Assembly: GCF_003602235.1 (NCBI RefSeq)
Contig: NZ_QZVS01000096.1
Location: 1 to 64,000 of the forward strand
DNA from: Cryobacterium melibiosiphilum
GTDB taxonomy: Bacteria; Actinomycetota; Actinomycetes; Actinomycetales; Microbacteriaceae
DNA length: 64,000 bases
Reading direction: 5' to 3'
The notes beneath the pieces are model-generated. The model saw nothing but the letters and a program-made list of their open reading frames with translations. It did no database searches and was not told where the DNA came from. This document shows positions 50,286-59,156 of this stretch, piece by piece. The position numbers were made by a program, and so were the translations under genes. Each line of letters begins with the position of its first letter. Positions within the stretch are counted from its first letter, which is position 1.

Positions 50286-52115
50286 ATGCCGCACGCCCGT
50301 CTCAAGCGCCTCAAGATCGCCGCCGCGCGCGCGGATTTTCTGCGTGTCGGGCGGGCGCAGGCCGCCGCGGTGCCCGGCGACGCGGTGCCGAGCGTGGTGG
50401 CCGCCTCCTGGCAGCGGTCCTTCACCGCGGGGGTCAACGCGGCGACGGCCCAGGCCGCCTTTCACGCGGACCTCGACATGTCGAGCCGGCTGATGCGATG
50501 TGCCCGGCCGGTGATCGCCCGCCTCGGCGACGAGATGGCGCAGATGCCGCTGAGCATCGTGCTCACCGACAACCGGGCGCGCATCCTCAGCCGCTCGGAG
50601 ACGGACGAGACCATCGCCCGCCAGCTCGATGACGTCTCGCTTGCCCAGGGCTTCAACTATGCCGAGGGCTCGGTGGGCACCAACGGGATCGGAACGGTGC
50701 TGGAGTCGGGCCAGCCACTCTACATCGTGGGTCCGGAACACTTTCACGAGCAGTTGCAGCCGTTCGCGTGCGCGGGAAGCCCGATTCGCGACCCGCTGAC
50801 CGGACGGATCGAGGGCGTGCTCGACATCACCTGCCTGAGCGAATTCGCGAGCCCGCTGATGCACTCCCTGGTGCGTTCGGCCACCCACGACATCGAACAC
50901 AACCTGCTGGCCGACCGCAGCCTGCGCCAGCAGGCCCTGTTCGACACCTTCGTGCGGGTGGATGCGCGCAGCCGCGGCGCCGTGATGGCCGTCGGCGGCA
51001 CGATGGTGATGGGCAACGCCGCCGCGCAGAATCTGTTCGGCGCGGCCGAGCAACGCACGATTCACGAGCACGCCCGCTACCTGATGCTGGGTGTGGGAAC
51101 GGCTTCGGATCGCATCGAACTCTCCAGCGGCCGCTGCGTCTCCCTGCACGGGAAACGGGTTGTCGTGGGCAGCGACGTGGCTGGCATCGTGCTCACCGTG
51201 GAGGTCCTGGCGGAGATCTTGGCGGCACCGACTGTGCCGGCGTCGGCATCGCCGCCCCGGTCGCCGGTGGCTTCGGCGGCGCCGCAGCGTGGCCCGTCAC
51301 TGCTCGGCAAGCGCGCCGTGGAGGGGGTCTCGCGGGCGCTCCTCGCGCGCACCGCCCTGCTCGTCGTCGGCGAGGCCGGCTGCGGAAAGCTGTCGCTCGT
51401 GATCGAGCGCTACCGCCTGGACGTTCCGGACGGACACAGCGTGGTGGTGGCCTGCGCCCAGGCCGACCGGGCCGATCTCGCGGTGGCCCGCGCCGTGCTG
51501 GCGCGCACCGGGCCCGGCGATCGGCCGGGCCCGGTGCTCGTGGTCTTCACCAACATTGACCGGCTGGACACGGCCGGCGTGCTCGAGCTCGAGGCCTTCT
51601 TCGTGCAACTCGCGGCGAGTGCGTGGCCCGTGTCGGTGGCCGCGACGGTAGCTCAGGACTCCGTCAACGCGGATCTTCCGTTTCAGCAGTTGCTCGCCCA
51701 CTTCGGCCAGGCCGTGACCGTGGCTCCGCTGCGGCATCGGATCGACGAGCTGCCCGATCTCGTCGCGGGGCTGCTGCAGGGCCTGCCGCCCCGCCGCGGG
51801 GCGACCCTGAGCCCGGCGGCCCTTCGCCTGGTCTGCCGCTACTCCTGGCCTCGCAACATTCGCGAACTGCGGCAGGCACTCGAGTTCGCGCTGCTGCGCC
51901 GGCCCGTCGGCGAGATTCAGGAGGACGACCTGCCCGGCCACTGCCACAGCGGTGCCGCACGCCTGCTGACCCCACTCGAGACCGGGGAACGCGACCTCAT
52001 CGTGTCGGCACTGAACGACGCGCACGGCAACCGGGTGCACGCCGCCGCGGCCCTCGGCATTGCGCGGTCGTCGCTGTACCGCAAGATCAAGAGCTTCGGG
52101 ATCGACGCGGCGTAG
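50286..52115 (+). CDS. AcoR/AcxR-type transcriptional activator lacking the sigma-54 contact motif
   Basis: 609 residues. An N-terminal GAF-type sensor (about 60-250; NYAEGSVGTNGIGTVLESGQPLYI, the AcoR signature), a degenerate AAA+ domain (about 335-525; GEAGCGKLSLV as Walker A with T lost, VVFTNIDRL in place of Walker B), and a C-terminal Fis-type HTH (NRVHAAAALGIARSSLYRKIK). No GAFTGA loop is present. Divergent from the ketone carboxylase operon and most likely its ligand-dependent activator. Confidence 0.85.
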   Translation: MPHARLKRLKIAAARADFLRVGRAQAAAVPGDAVPSVVAASWQRSFTAGVNAATAQAAFHADLDMSSRLMRCARPVIARLGDEMAQMPLSIVLTDNRARILSRSETDETIARQLDDVSLAQGFNYAEGSVGTNGIGTVLESGQPLYIVGPEHFHEQLQPFACAGSPIRDPLTGRIEGVLDITCLSEFASPLMHSLVRSATHDIEHNLLADRSLRQQALFDTFVRVDARSRGAVMAVGGTMVMGNAAAQNLFGAAEQRTIHEHARYLMLGVGTASDRIELSSGRCVSLHGKRVVVGSDVAGIVLTVEVLAEILAAPTVPASASPPRSPVASAAPQRGPSLLGKRAVEGVSRALLARTALLVVGEAGCGKLSLVIERYRLDVPDGHSVVVACAQADRADLAVARAVLARTGPGDRPGPVLVVFTNIDRLDTAGVLELEAFFVQLAASAWPVSVAATVAQDSVNADLPFQQLLAHFGQAVTVAPLRHRIDELPDLVAGLLQGLPPRRGATLSPAALRLVCRYSWPRNIRELRQALEFALLRRPVGEIQEDDLPGHCHSGAARLLTPLETGERDLIVSALNDAHGNRVHAAAALGIARSSLYRKIKSFGIDAA

Positions 52116-52144
52116 TCATCCGACCGCATTTGCCACCCGCCCGG

Positions 52145-52160
52145 ATACCCCATAGGGTAT
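52145..52160 (+). promoter_or_regulatory. CsoR/CstR-like operator upstream of the membrane/rhodanese genes
   Basis: ATACCCCATAGGGTAT: exact arms ATACCC/GGGTAT with 4 bases between, 42 bases before the membrane-protein start. It resembles sites of the CsoR/CstR repressor family. Given the rhodanese gene, a persulfide-sensing CstR is more likely than a copper sensor (inference). Confidence 0.55.
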
Positions 52161-52202
52161 ACACGTCGGCTCGAACGAGCCGGGTGGAGCGAGGGTGAAT
52201 TC

Positions 52203-52746
52203 GTGAGCATTCTGGTCAGAGACCTCGGAGCCTGGACCGGTCGCCGCTGGCTGCTCGCGGCCGGCACCGCGGCAGCGGCTTTCATCGGTATGGTCGCCGC
52301 CGGCGGTCTGGTCGTGACAGCGGATGCCGCACTCGGCAACCCGAGCGTCGCGGCGTGGTGGGCCCTTCCGGCCGTCGTCGTCGTTTCCGCGCTCGTTGCC
52401 ATGGTCGTCGCCAGCTACGTCAACACGCCCATCGGCGCCGACGCGACGATGTGCGACACCCGCTGGCCCCTGTTCGGCCTGGTCGGGATCTACCTCGCGA
52501 CGGAGCTGCGCTCCCTGGAACCGGTGCTCAGCACCCCGGTTCGCCCCGTCGTGGCGCTCGCCGCGGTCACCCTGCTCGTCTGGGCACTGCGCTCGCGGCT
52601 CGCGAAGGAACACCGCGCGACCGCCGCCCGGGTCGCCGACTCCGATGCCCAGCCGGGGGGAGGTCTGCACCACCTGCCGGCCGCTGTTCGTCCGCGCGGC
52701 GCGGCCCGCCGCATCCGCTCTCACCCCACCAGAAAGCCACCCATGA
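52203..52746 (+). CDS. Membrane protein with probable frameshift in a G6 tract
   Basis: The frame from ATG 52203 encodes four membrane segments (about 15-40, 55-78, 90-108, 115-135) with a TMCDTRWPLFGLVGIY loop. After the G6 run at 52655-52660 the frame runs on without a stop straight into the rhodanese gene, but third-position G/C drops. The +1 frame instead shows clean codon use (GEVCTTCRPLFV...) and stops at TGA 52744-52746, overlapping the next ATG (ATGA). This suggests one G too many, a real frameshift, or slippage. Family not recognised. Confidence 0.6.
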
Positions 52747-53111
52747 AGAAGACCCTCGCCACCCTCGTGCTCGCCCTCACCGCCGTCTTCGGCCTGGCCG
52801 CCTGCGCGCCGACCGCCGACCCGATCGAGGTGACGGCGAACACCGTGGTGATCGACGTGCGCACCGCGGCCGAGTACGACGCCGGACACCTCGAGGGCGC
52901 CGTCAACATCGACGTCGAGTCCGCCGATTTCGACGCCCTGGTCGGGGCGCTGCCGACCGACGGCGAGTACGTGGTCTACTGCGCCAGCGGCAACCGGTCC
53001 TCCGGCGCCGTGCTGCGCATGGCCGACCTCGGCTTCACCGCGGTGACGGATGCCGGCGGCATCTCCGCCGCCGAGTCCGCGACCGGCCTCGCGGTCGTCG
53101 CTGCCCCCTGA
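52743..53111 (+). CDS. Rhodanese-domain lipoprotein
   Basis: 122 residues. Lipoprotein signal MKKTLATLVLALTAVFGLAAC (lipobox Cys 21), then a single rhodanese domain with VIDVRTAAEYDAGHLEGAVN and active-site loop YCASGNRSS (Cys 80). It handles sulfane sulfur outside the membrane. It starts in an ATGA overlap with the presumed end of the membrane gene. The CstR-like operator upstream fits persulfide stress control. Confidence 0.85.
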   Translation: MKKTLATLVLALTAVFGLAACAPTADPIEVTANTVVIDVRTAAEYDAGHLEGAVNIDVESADFDALVGALPTDGEYVVYCASGNRSSGAVLRMADLGFTAVTDAGGISAAESATGLAVVAAP

Positions 53112-53277
53112 CCTGCTGACCCCTGACCCGCTGGGCGCGTTCACGGTCGGCCGCCACTTAGCGCAGCCTGTCCTTCGTGGCGCGCCGGGCGCCCGGTCCC
53201 TAGCATGATGCTGTACAGGCAGTCCAGGGCGTGCTGGGCTTCAGCCGATCGCGGTGCTGCCTGGCTCAAGGAGCATC

Positions 53278-53796
53278 ATGTTTGACGTCTTTTTCGGCCT
53301 CCCCATGCATCCATTCGTCGTGCACGCGACGGAAGTAACGGTGCCCCTGGCCGCGCTGCTCGTCGTGCTCGCGGCCGCCTGGCCACGTTTTCGCCGGTGG
53401 GCCGGGTACTTGCCCCTCGGCGCGGCGCTGGCCGCGCTCGTGCTGGTGCCACTGTCGACGGAGTCGGGCGAGGCGCTCGAGCACCGGGTCGGCGAGAACG
53501 CGCTCATTGAAACGCACTCCGACCTGGCGGAAGGGCTGCTCCCGTGGGTTGCCGGGCTGGTCGTCGTCGCGGCCGCGCTGCTCTGGTTCACCCTTCGTGA
53601 GCGCCGGGCGAAGTCGGCGCGCACGGGCGCAGAAGCCTCCGTGCGGCGCGACCCCAAGTGGATGGCGATCGCCCTGATCGTGCTCGCGCTCGTCGCCGCG
53701 ACCGGAACGACGGTTCAGGCCATCCGTATCGGCCACAGCGGCGCGACGGCGGTCTGGTCCGAGGACATGGGCGCCCCGGCGCCCGCCGGGGACTAG
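53278..53796 (+). CDS. DUF2231 membrane protein
   Basis: 172 residues from ATG 53278 with AAGGAG upstream. Four membrane segments. The DUF2231 start FGLPMHPFVVHATEVTVPLAA is visible; the His residues at the membrane edge may bind haem or a metal. Such proteins often stand near copper and cytochrome genes. Function unresolved. Confidence 0.8.
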   Translation: MFDVFFGLPMHPFVVHATEVTVPLAALLVVLAAAWPRFRRWAGYLPLGAALAALVLVPLSTESGEALEHRVGENALIETHSDLAEGLLPWVAGLVVVAAALLWFTLRERRAKSARTGAEASVRRDPKWMAIALIVLALVAATGTTVQAIRIGHSGATAVWSEDMGAPAPAGD

Positions 53797-53857
53797 GCCG
53801 GCGCGGCCCCGCGCCGATTCGATTCGGGGCGCGGCCGCGCCCGCGCCTCCGTGCGGC

Positions 53858-55060
53858 CTACTGGAAGGCAGAGATGCCGGTGATGGCGCGACCGACGAGC
53901 AGGGTGTTGATCTCGTAGCTGCCCTCGTAGCTGTAGACGGCTTCGGCGTCGGCGAAGACGCGCGCCATGCCGAAATCGGTACTGATGCCGTTGCCGCCGA
54001 GCAGGCCGCGGCCGAGCGCGGCCGATTCGCGCATGCGGGCGCTTCCTGAGGCCTTCGCCATGGCCGCGTGCTCGGGTCGCAGGGTGCCCGCCTGCTGCAG
54101 CTGCGCGATGCGCACCATCGTGCCGAGCGAGGCGGTGGCGTTCTCGAGCATGCGCACGAGCTTGTCCTGCACGAGCTGGAACGAGGCGATCGGCTTGCCG
54201 AACTGGGTGCGCTCGAGGGCATAGCGCAGCGAGTAGTCGTAGGCCGCGAACTGCAGGCCCACGGTCTGCCAGGCCACCCAGACCCGGGAATTGGTCAGCA
54301 GGGCGTTGGTGTCGCAAAAGGCGGATGCCCCGGGCAGCCGATCTGCCTCGCTCACCACGACATCCGCCAGCGTGATCGTGGCGTTCTGCACGATGCGCAG
54401 CGCGATCTTGTTCTCGATTTTCACGGCGTTGAACCCGGCGGTTCGGGAAGCCACGATGAAGCCCTTCACCTGGGCGTCGGCGGTGTCGCGGGCCCAGACC
54501 AGCACGTGGTCGGCGAAGGTGCCGTTGCCGATCCAGCGCTTCACGCCGTTCAGGGTCCACGAGTCGCCCGTGCGCGTCGCCGTGGTCTGCATGTTGCGCG
54601 AGATGTCCGAGCCGTGGTCGGGTTCGGTCAGCGCGAACGCGCCGATCGTGCGCAGGGCGAGGGCATCGGGCAGGTAGCGTTCGCGTTGCTCCGCCGAGCC
54701 GAGCTGGGCGATCGCGGCGGTGAAGAGCTCGCTGTGCACGCCGAGGAAGGTCGACATCGACGTGTCGACGCGGGCGAGCTCGAGGTGCATGAAGCGGTGC
54801 AGAAGGTAACTTTCCCCGGCGGCAGGCATGCCCACGAGGTGCAGGGCGGCGAGCGTGGGCACAACAGCGAACGGAAACTCTCCGCGGTCCCAGTGGTCGG
54901 CGACCAGCGGGCGCACGTCGAGCTCGAAAACCTCGCGGGCCGCGTCGAGTCGCAGGCGTTCGGCGGGCGTGAGCAGGTCTTCATAGCCCAGGAAATCGGC
55001 GGAGTGGAAGCCGGCGGTCGTGCAGTCGGCTGCGACGGCGGCATGCTCCGCAATGCTCAT
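53858..55060 (-). CDS. Acyl-CoA dehydrogenase (glutaryl-CoA dehydrogenase-like)
   Basis: 400 residues. Acyl-CoA dehydrogenase fold throughout: FALTEPDHGSDISRNMQTTATR, GVKRWIGNGTFADHVLVWAR, RTQFGKPIASFQLVQDKL, and the C-terminal catalytic Glu region VYSYEGSYEINTLLVGRAITG. The GTFADHV and SYEG forms are typical of the glutaryl-CoA/short-chain group. Substrate not determined. It is divergent from an Lrp-type regulator. Confidence 0.85.
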   Translation of the reverse strand: MSIAEHAAVAADCTTAGFHSADFLGYEDLLTPAERLRLDAAREVFELDVRPLVADHWDRGEFPFAVVPTLAALHLVGMPAAGESYLLHRFMHLELARVDTSMSTFLGVHSELFTAAIAQLGSAEQRERYLPDALALRTIGAFALTEPDHGSDISRNMQTTATRTGDSWTLNGVKRWIGNGTFADHVLVWARDTADAQVKGFIVASRTAGFNAVKIENKIALRIVQNATITLADVVVSEADRLPGASAFCDTNALLTNSRVWVAWQTVGLQFAAYDYSLRYALERTQFGKPIASFQLVQDKLVRMLENATASLGTMVRIAQLQQAGTLRPEHAAMAKASGSARMRESAALGRGLLGGNGISTDFGMARVFADAEAVYSYEGSYEINTLLVGRAITGISAFQ

Positions 55061-55132
55061 GGGGTCCTCTCTGACCGGTGCTCTCGAGCCTGCGCCATTA
55101 GCATCCGCTGCACAACGTCACGATTTCAATCC

Positions 55133-55145
55133 GTGCAAAGTGCAC
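55133..55145. promoter_or_regulatory. Candidate Lrp/AsnC operator
   Basis: GTGCAAAGTGCAC: perfect 5-base arms around AAG, in the divergent region between the acyl-CoA dehydrogenase and the Lrp-type gene, 37 bases before the regulator start. Confidence 0.45.
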
Positions 55146-55181
55146 GCGTGAACCCCGGCGTGCCGTGCCATACTGCGGTAC

Positions 55182-55658
55182 ATGCCCACCATCGACGCGA
55201 TCGACGCCCGCATTCTGCTCGCCCTCAGTGATGACGCCCGGCTCGCTGGGGTTGAGATCGCCCAGCGCCTCGGGCTCTCACGCAACACCGTGCAGAGCCA
55301 CCTGGCCCGGCTGGAGTCCGGAGGCTTTCTCGCCGCCATCGACCGCCGCGTCATTCCGCGGGCGCTCGGCTATCCGCTGACGGCCTTCGTGTCGGCGCTC
55401 GCCGACCAGCACCGCCTCGCCGAGATCGAGATTGCTCTCACGACGATCCCGGAGGTCGTGGAGGTGCACGGCGTGGCGGGGGAGAGCGACGTGATGATCC
55501 AGATCGTCGCCCGCGACGCCGATGACCTCTACCGCATCGCCGGCGTGATCCTGGCGACCCCGGGCATCCAGCGCACCGAAGTGGCCCTGTCGATGCGGGA
55601 GATGGTCGCCTACCGCACCCGGCCGCTGCTCGAGAAAACCGCGGCCCCGCGCGACTGA
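55182..55658 (+). CDS. Lrp/AsnC-family regulator
   Basis: 158 residues. N-terminal HTH (IDARILLALSDDARLAGVEIAQRLGLSRNTVQSHLARLES) and C-terminal RAM effector domain (AFVSALADQHRLAEIEIALTTIPEVVEVHGVAGESDVMIQIVARD). Divergent from the acyl-CoA dehydrogenase gene, which it probably controls. Confidence 0.88.
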   Translation: MPTIDAIDARILLALSDDARLAGVEIAQRLGLSRNTVQSHLARLESGGFLAAIDRRVIPRALGYPLTAFVSALADQHRLAEIEIALTTIPEVVEVHGVAGESDVMIQIVARDADDLYRIAGVILATPGIQRTEVALSMREMVAYRTRPLLEKTAAPRD

Positions 55659-55693
55659 GGGGTGTCGGGCGCGCCCTCGTTCTTCAAGGGTCT

Positions 55694-55742
55694 TGACACT
55701 GGCCCGTCCTGCGTTTCACAATGTACTAACTAGTACGTACTG
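55694..55742 (+). promoter_or_regulatory. Promoter and overlapping palindromic operators of the quinate/shikimate operon
   Basis: TTGACA (55694-55699), 18 bases, CACAAT (55718-55723). Directly downstream are the perfect palindromes GTACTAACTAGTAC arms 6-2-6 (55724-55737) and AGTACGTACT (55733-55742), which overlap. A TetR-type repressor bound here would block transcription start; the TetR gene ends the operon. Confidence 0.6.
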
Positions 55743-55802
55743 AAGCGCGACTGTGACCACCAACACAGCGACCACGGACACAGTGACCAAGGATATGAAT
55801 CA

Positions 55803-56354
55803 ATGATGATTTCGGATCGAACAGACCTGCCGGACTCCGCGAGCCTGCCCCTCGTGCTCGTCGTGAACGGGCCCAATCTCAACCTGCTGGGCACCCGAGA
55901 GCCGGCCACCTACGGCTCCGAGACGCTCGCCGATGTCGAACAGCGCATCACGGCGGCGTGCGGCCGGCTCGGCCTGCGCGCCGAGTTCGTGCAGAGCAAC
56001 CACGAGGGCGTGCTCATCGACGCGATCCACGCGGCGCGCGGCCGTGCCACGGGTCTCATCATCAACGCCGGCGCCTACACCCACACCTCGGTCGCGCTGC
56101 GCGACGCGATCCTGGCCGTGGAGCTGCCGATGGTCGAGGTTCACCTCACCAATGTGCACGCCCGCGAACCGTTCCGCCATCACTCCTACCTCTCCGACAT
56201 CGCGCAGGCCGTCATTGTCGGTGCCGGGCCGCTCGGCTACGTCTTCGCCCTCGAACTGCTCGCCCGTCGCCGCGCCGCGCCGGGCAGCGCGCCGATTGTG
56301 GCAACGGATGCCGCGGCATCCGCTGCCGACACCGTCACGGCGGCCGTCGCATGA
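55803..56354 (+). CDS. qsuC: 3-dehydroquinate dehydratase, type II (catabolic)
   Basis: 183 residues. Dehydrates dehydroquinate to dehydroshikimate. Type II motifs: [19 protein letters not shown] (Arg/Tyr of the lid), [50 protein letters not shown]. The C-terminus is extended by an Ala/Thr tail. It is first in a qsu-type operon, so catabolic rather than biosynthetic. It overlaps the dehydrogenase by 4 bases. Confidence 0.9.
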   Translation: MMISDRTDLPDSASLPLVLVVNGPNLNLLGTREPATYGSETLADVEQRITAACGRLGLRAEFVQSNHEGVLIDAIHAARGRATGLIINAGAYTHTSVALRDAILAVELPMVEVHLTNVHAREPFRHHSYLSDIAQAVIVGAGPLGYVFALELLARRRAAPGSAPIVATDAAASAADTVTAAVA

Positions 56355-57253
56355 CCGCGGCCACCAGCTTTCTCGTCGGCCTGATCGGCGAGGGCATCAC
56401 CGCCTCGCTGACTCCGCCGATGCACGAGCGGGAGGGTCGCCACCTCGGGTTCGAGTACGACTACCGCACCCTGGACCTGCTGGAACTCGGCCGGGCGCCG
56501 GGGGATGTCGGTGCCCTGCTCGCGGAGTGCCGTGATGCCGGTTACGCCGCCCTGAACGTGACACACCCCTGCAAGCAGCTCGTCATTCCCTTTCTCGACG
56601 AGCTTGACCCCGCTGCCGAGCACATGGGCGCCGTCAACCTCGTGCTCATTCGCGATGGCCGCTTCCTCGGCCACAACACCGACTGGACCGGCTTTCGCTC
56701 GGCCGTGCTCGCCGGCCTGCCGGACGCTCCCCGTGACCGCATCGTGCAGTTCGGTTCCGGCGGCGCCGGCTCCGCGACCGCCTACGCGCTGCTCACCCTC
56801 GGCGTGGCGCACCTGGTCATCGTCGACGTGTTGCCCGAACGCGCCCAGGCTCTCGTCGACCGCTACGCCCCGCTGTTTCCGGCACAGGAGGTGGTCGCGG
56901 GCACCCCGCAGACGCTCGGTTCCGACCTCGCGACCGCCGACGGAGTCGTGCACGCCACCCCCACCGGCATGAAGGAACACCCCGGCCTGCCCTTCGACGT
57001 GACCGCGCTCGCCGCCACCGCCTGGGTCGCCGACATCGTCTACCGCCCGATCGACACCGAGCTGCTGGCCGCCGCCCGGCGGCGGGGACACCAGGTGCTC
57101 GACGGGGGACGGATGGCGGTGGGCCAGGCCGCGGACAGCATCCGTCTGATCACCGGCCGCGAACCCGACGCCGAGCGGATGCGTGCCCACTTTCTCGAGC
57201 TGCTCGGCGACGACGCGGCCCTCTCGGCCGCGGCCACGGGAGGGCGGGCCTGA
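56351..57253 (+). CDS. qsuD: Quinate/shikimate dehydrogenase
   Basis: 300 residues from ATG 56351 (ATGA overlap); a longer in-frame opening within the dehydratase gene is not coding. AroE-like fold: [18 protein letters not shown] with the catalytic Lys, HNTDWTGF, cofactor loop [17 protein letters not shown], and [10 protein letters not shown]. Asp at the end of strand beta-2 (VIVDVLPER) favours NAD, as in catabolic QsuD. It shares one base with the next start. Confidence 0.88.
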   Translation: MTAATSFLVGLIGEGITASLTPPMHEREGRHLGFEYDYRTLDLLELGRAPGDVGALLAECRDAGYAALNVTHPCKQLVIPFLDELDPAAEHMGAVNLVLIRDGRFLGHNTDWTGFRSAVLAGLPDAPRDRIVQFGSGGAGSATAYALLTLGVAHLVIVDVLPERAQALVDRYAPLFPAQEVVAGTPQTLGSDLATADGVVHATPTGMKEHPGLPFDVTALAATAWVADIVYRPIDTELLAAARRRGHQVLDGGRMAVGQAADSIRLITGREPDAERMRAHFLELLGDDAALSAAATGGRA

Positions 57254-59127
57254 TGCGTTCCTCCATCGCGACCGTGTGCATCAGCGGATCACTCGGCGAC
57301 AAGCTCACCGCGATCGCCGATGCGGGATTCGACGGCTACGAACTCTTCGAACTCGACCTCGTGACCAGCCGCCTGTCGCCCGAAGAGGTCGTCTCTCGCT
57401 CGGCCGACCTCGGGCTGTCGATCGACCTCTACCAGCCGTTCCGTGACTTCGAGGGCGTGACATCCGACACGCTCGCGCTCAACCTGCGCCGGGCCGAACA
57501 CAAGTTCGCGCTGATGAACCGGCTCGGCATCGACACCATGCTGCTCTGCTCCAACGTCGGCACCGCGACGCTGCCCGGCGACGCCGTCGCGATCGACCAG
57601 CTCGGCGCGCTCGCCGCCCTCGCCGAGACGAACGGCGTGCGCATCGCCTATGAAGCCCTCGCCTGGGGAAAATTCGTCTCGACCTACGACCACGCCTGGG
57701 ACCTCGTGAAGCAGGTCGACCACCCGGCCCTCGGAGTCTGCCTCGACAGCTTCCACATCCTCTCCCGCGGCAGCGACCTCGAGACGATCGCGACCATCCC
57801 GGGCGAGAAGATCTTCTTCTGCCAGCTGGCGGATGCCCCGCTGATGAACCTCGACGTGCTCAGCTGGAGCCGCCACTACCGCCTGTTTCCGGGGGAGGGC
57901 AGCTGGGACCTCGCCGATTTCGTGGCCCGGATCGTGCACGCCGGCTACCAGGGCCCGCTCTCGCTCGAGGTCTTCAACGACGTCTTCCGGCAGGGCGACC
58001 CCTGGGTCACCGCCCGGGATGCCCGCCGCTCGCTCGTCGTGCTCGAAGACGCCGCCCGCGCGGCCCGGCTGCCGGCCCCGGCCGTCGTCGTTTCGGGCGC
58101 CGCGCCGGCCCCCGCGCTGCTCACGGGCTTGCCGGCCGTCGATGCCAGCCGCGGCTTCAGCTTCATCGAGCTGCAGCCGGGCGCCGGAACCGCCGTCGAC
58201 GTGGCCCTTACCCAGCTCGGGTTCACCCCGCGGGGCCGGCACCAGCGCAAGAACGCCGAACTCTGGTCGCAGAACGAGGTTCACGTGATCGTCAACCACG
58301 ACCTCGCGGGAGTGCAGCCGCGGGTCGCGGCCCTCGGCTTCGAGGTCACCGACGTGCAGCGGGCGTCGGCCCGCGCGGTCGCCCTGCGCTCGCACCTGCT
58401 GCCCCGCGACCGCGCCACCGACGAAGACGTTCTCGACGGCATCCTGGCACCCGACGGCACCGAGGTGTATTTCAGTGAGCGTGACGGCGAAGCGCCGAGC
58501 TGGCTGGGCGAATTCGGCCCCGCCGACCCGGCCGAGGCACCCGCGTCGGCAGCCCTGCCGCCGACCGGCATCACCCACGTCGACCACGTCGCACTCGTGC
58601 AGCCGTGGCAGCGCGCCGATGAGGCCGTGCTCTTCTACCAGAGCATCCTCGGGCTCGTCGTCTCCGACGGCCTCGACCTCGCCGGAGAGGCGGGACTCGT
58701 GCGCAGCCGCAGCCTCGTCACCGCTGACCGCGGCATCCGTCTCGCGCTGAACGTGACGCCGTTGCAGCCGGGGGCGACGGATGTCTACCCCAACCACGTC
58801 GCGCTGCACACCGACGACCTGGTCGCCACGGTCACCGCGCTGCGGGCGCGCGGCGCCCGGTTGCTGCCGATTCCGCAGAACTACTACGACGATCTCGATG
58901 CTCGCCTCGACCTCGGCAGCGAGGTCATCACGACGCTGCGCGCGCATGAGATTCTTTTCGACCGTGACGAGCGCGGCGATTTTCTGCACGTCTACACGAT
59001 GCCGGTCGGCCAGTTCTTCTGCGAGATCGTGCAGCGCACCGGCGACTATGACGGCTACGGAGCGGCCAACGCTCCCGTGCGGCTCGCGGCCCAGCGCGCC
59101 GAGGAACGCCAGCACCACACCGATTAA
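57253..59127 (+). CDS. qsuB: 3-dehydroshikimate dehydratase (QsuB type, two-domain)
   Basis: 624 residues. The N-terminal sugar-isomerase-like TIM barrel (1-280: FDGYELFELDLV, YEALAWGKFVSTYDHAWDLV, CLDSFHILSRG, LSLEVFNDVF) converts dehydroshikimate to protocatechuate. The C-terminal half carries a 4-hydroxyphenylpyruvate-dioxygenase-like VOC fold (about 430-610: THVDHVALVQPWQRADEAVLFYQSILGL), the hallmark of QsuB. The start shares the A of the preceding TGA. Confidence 0.9.
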   Translation: MRSSIATVCISGSLGDKLTAIADAGFDGYELFELDLVTSRLSPEEVVSRSADLGLSIDLYQPFRDFEGVTSDTLALNLRRAEHKFALMNRLGIDTMLLCSNVGTATLPGDAVAIDQLGALAALAETNGVRIAYEALAWGKFVSTYDHAWDLVKQVDHPALGVCLDSFHILSRGSDLETIATIPGEKIFFCQLADAPLMNLDVLSWSRHYRLFPGEGSWDLADFVARIVHAGYQGPLSLEVFNDVFRQGDPWVTARDARRSLVVLEDAARAARLPAPAVVVSGAAPAPALLTGLPAVDASRGFSFIELQPGAGTAVDVALTQLGFTPRGRHQRKNAELWSQNEVHVIVNHDLAGVQPRVAALGFEVTDVQRASARAVALRSHLLPRDRATDEDVLDGILAPDGTEVYFSERDGEAPSWLGEFGPADPAEAPASAALPPTGITHVDHVALVQPWQRADEAVLFYQSILGLVVSDGLDLAGEAGLVRSRSLVTADRGIRLALNVTPLQPGATDVYPNHVALHTDDLVATVTALRARGARLLPIPQNYYDDLDARLDLGSEVITTLRAHEILFDRDERGDFLHVYTMPVGQFFCEIVQRTGDYDGYGAANAPVRLAAQRAEERQHHTD

Positions 59128-59156
59128 CCTCCCCCTCACACAGAACAGGATCAACG

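Noticed and set aside
53797-53857. GC-rich hairpin between the DUF2231 and acyl-CoA dehydrogenase genes as terminator
   Set aside because: Only a 7-bp perfect stem (53809-53815/53828-53834) without T tract; too weak to list.
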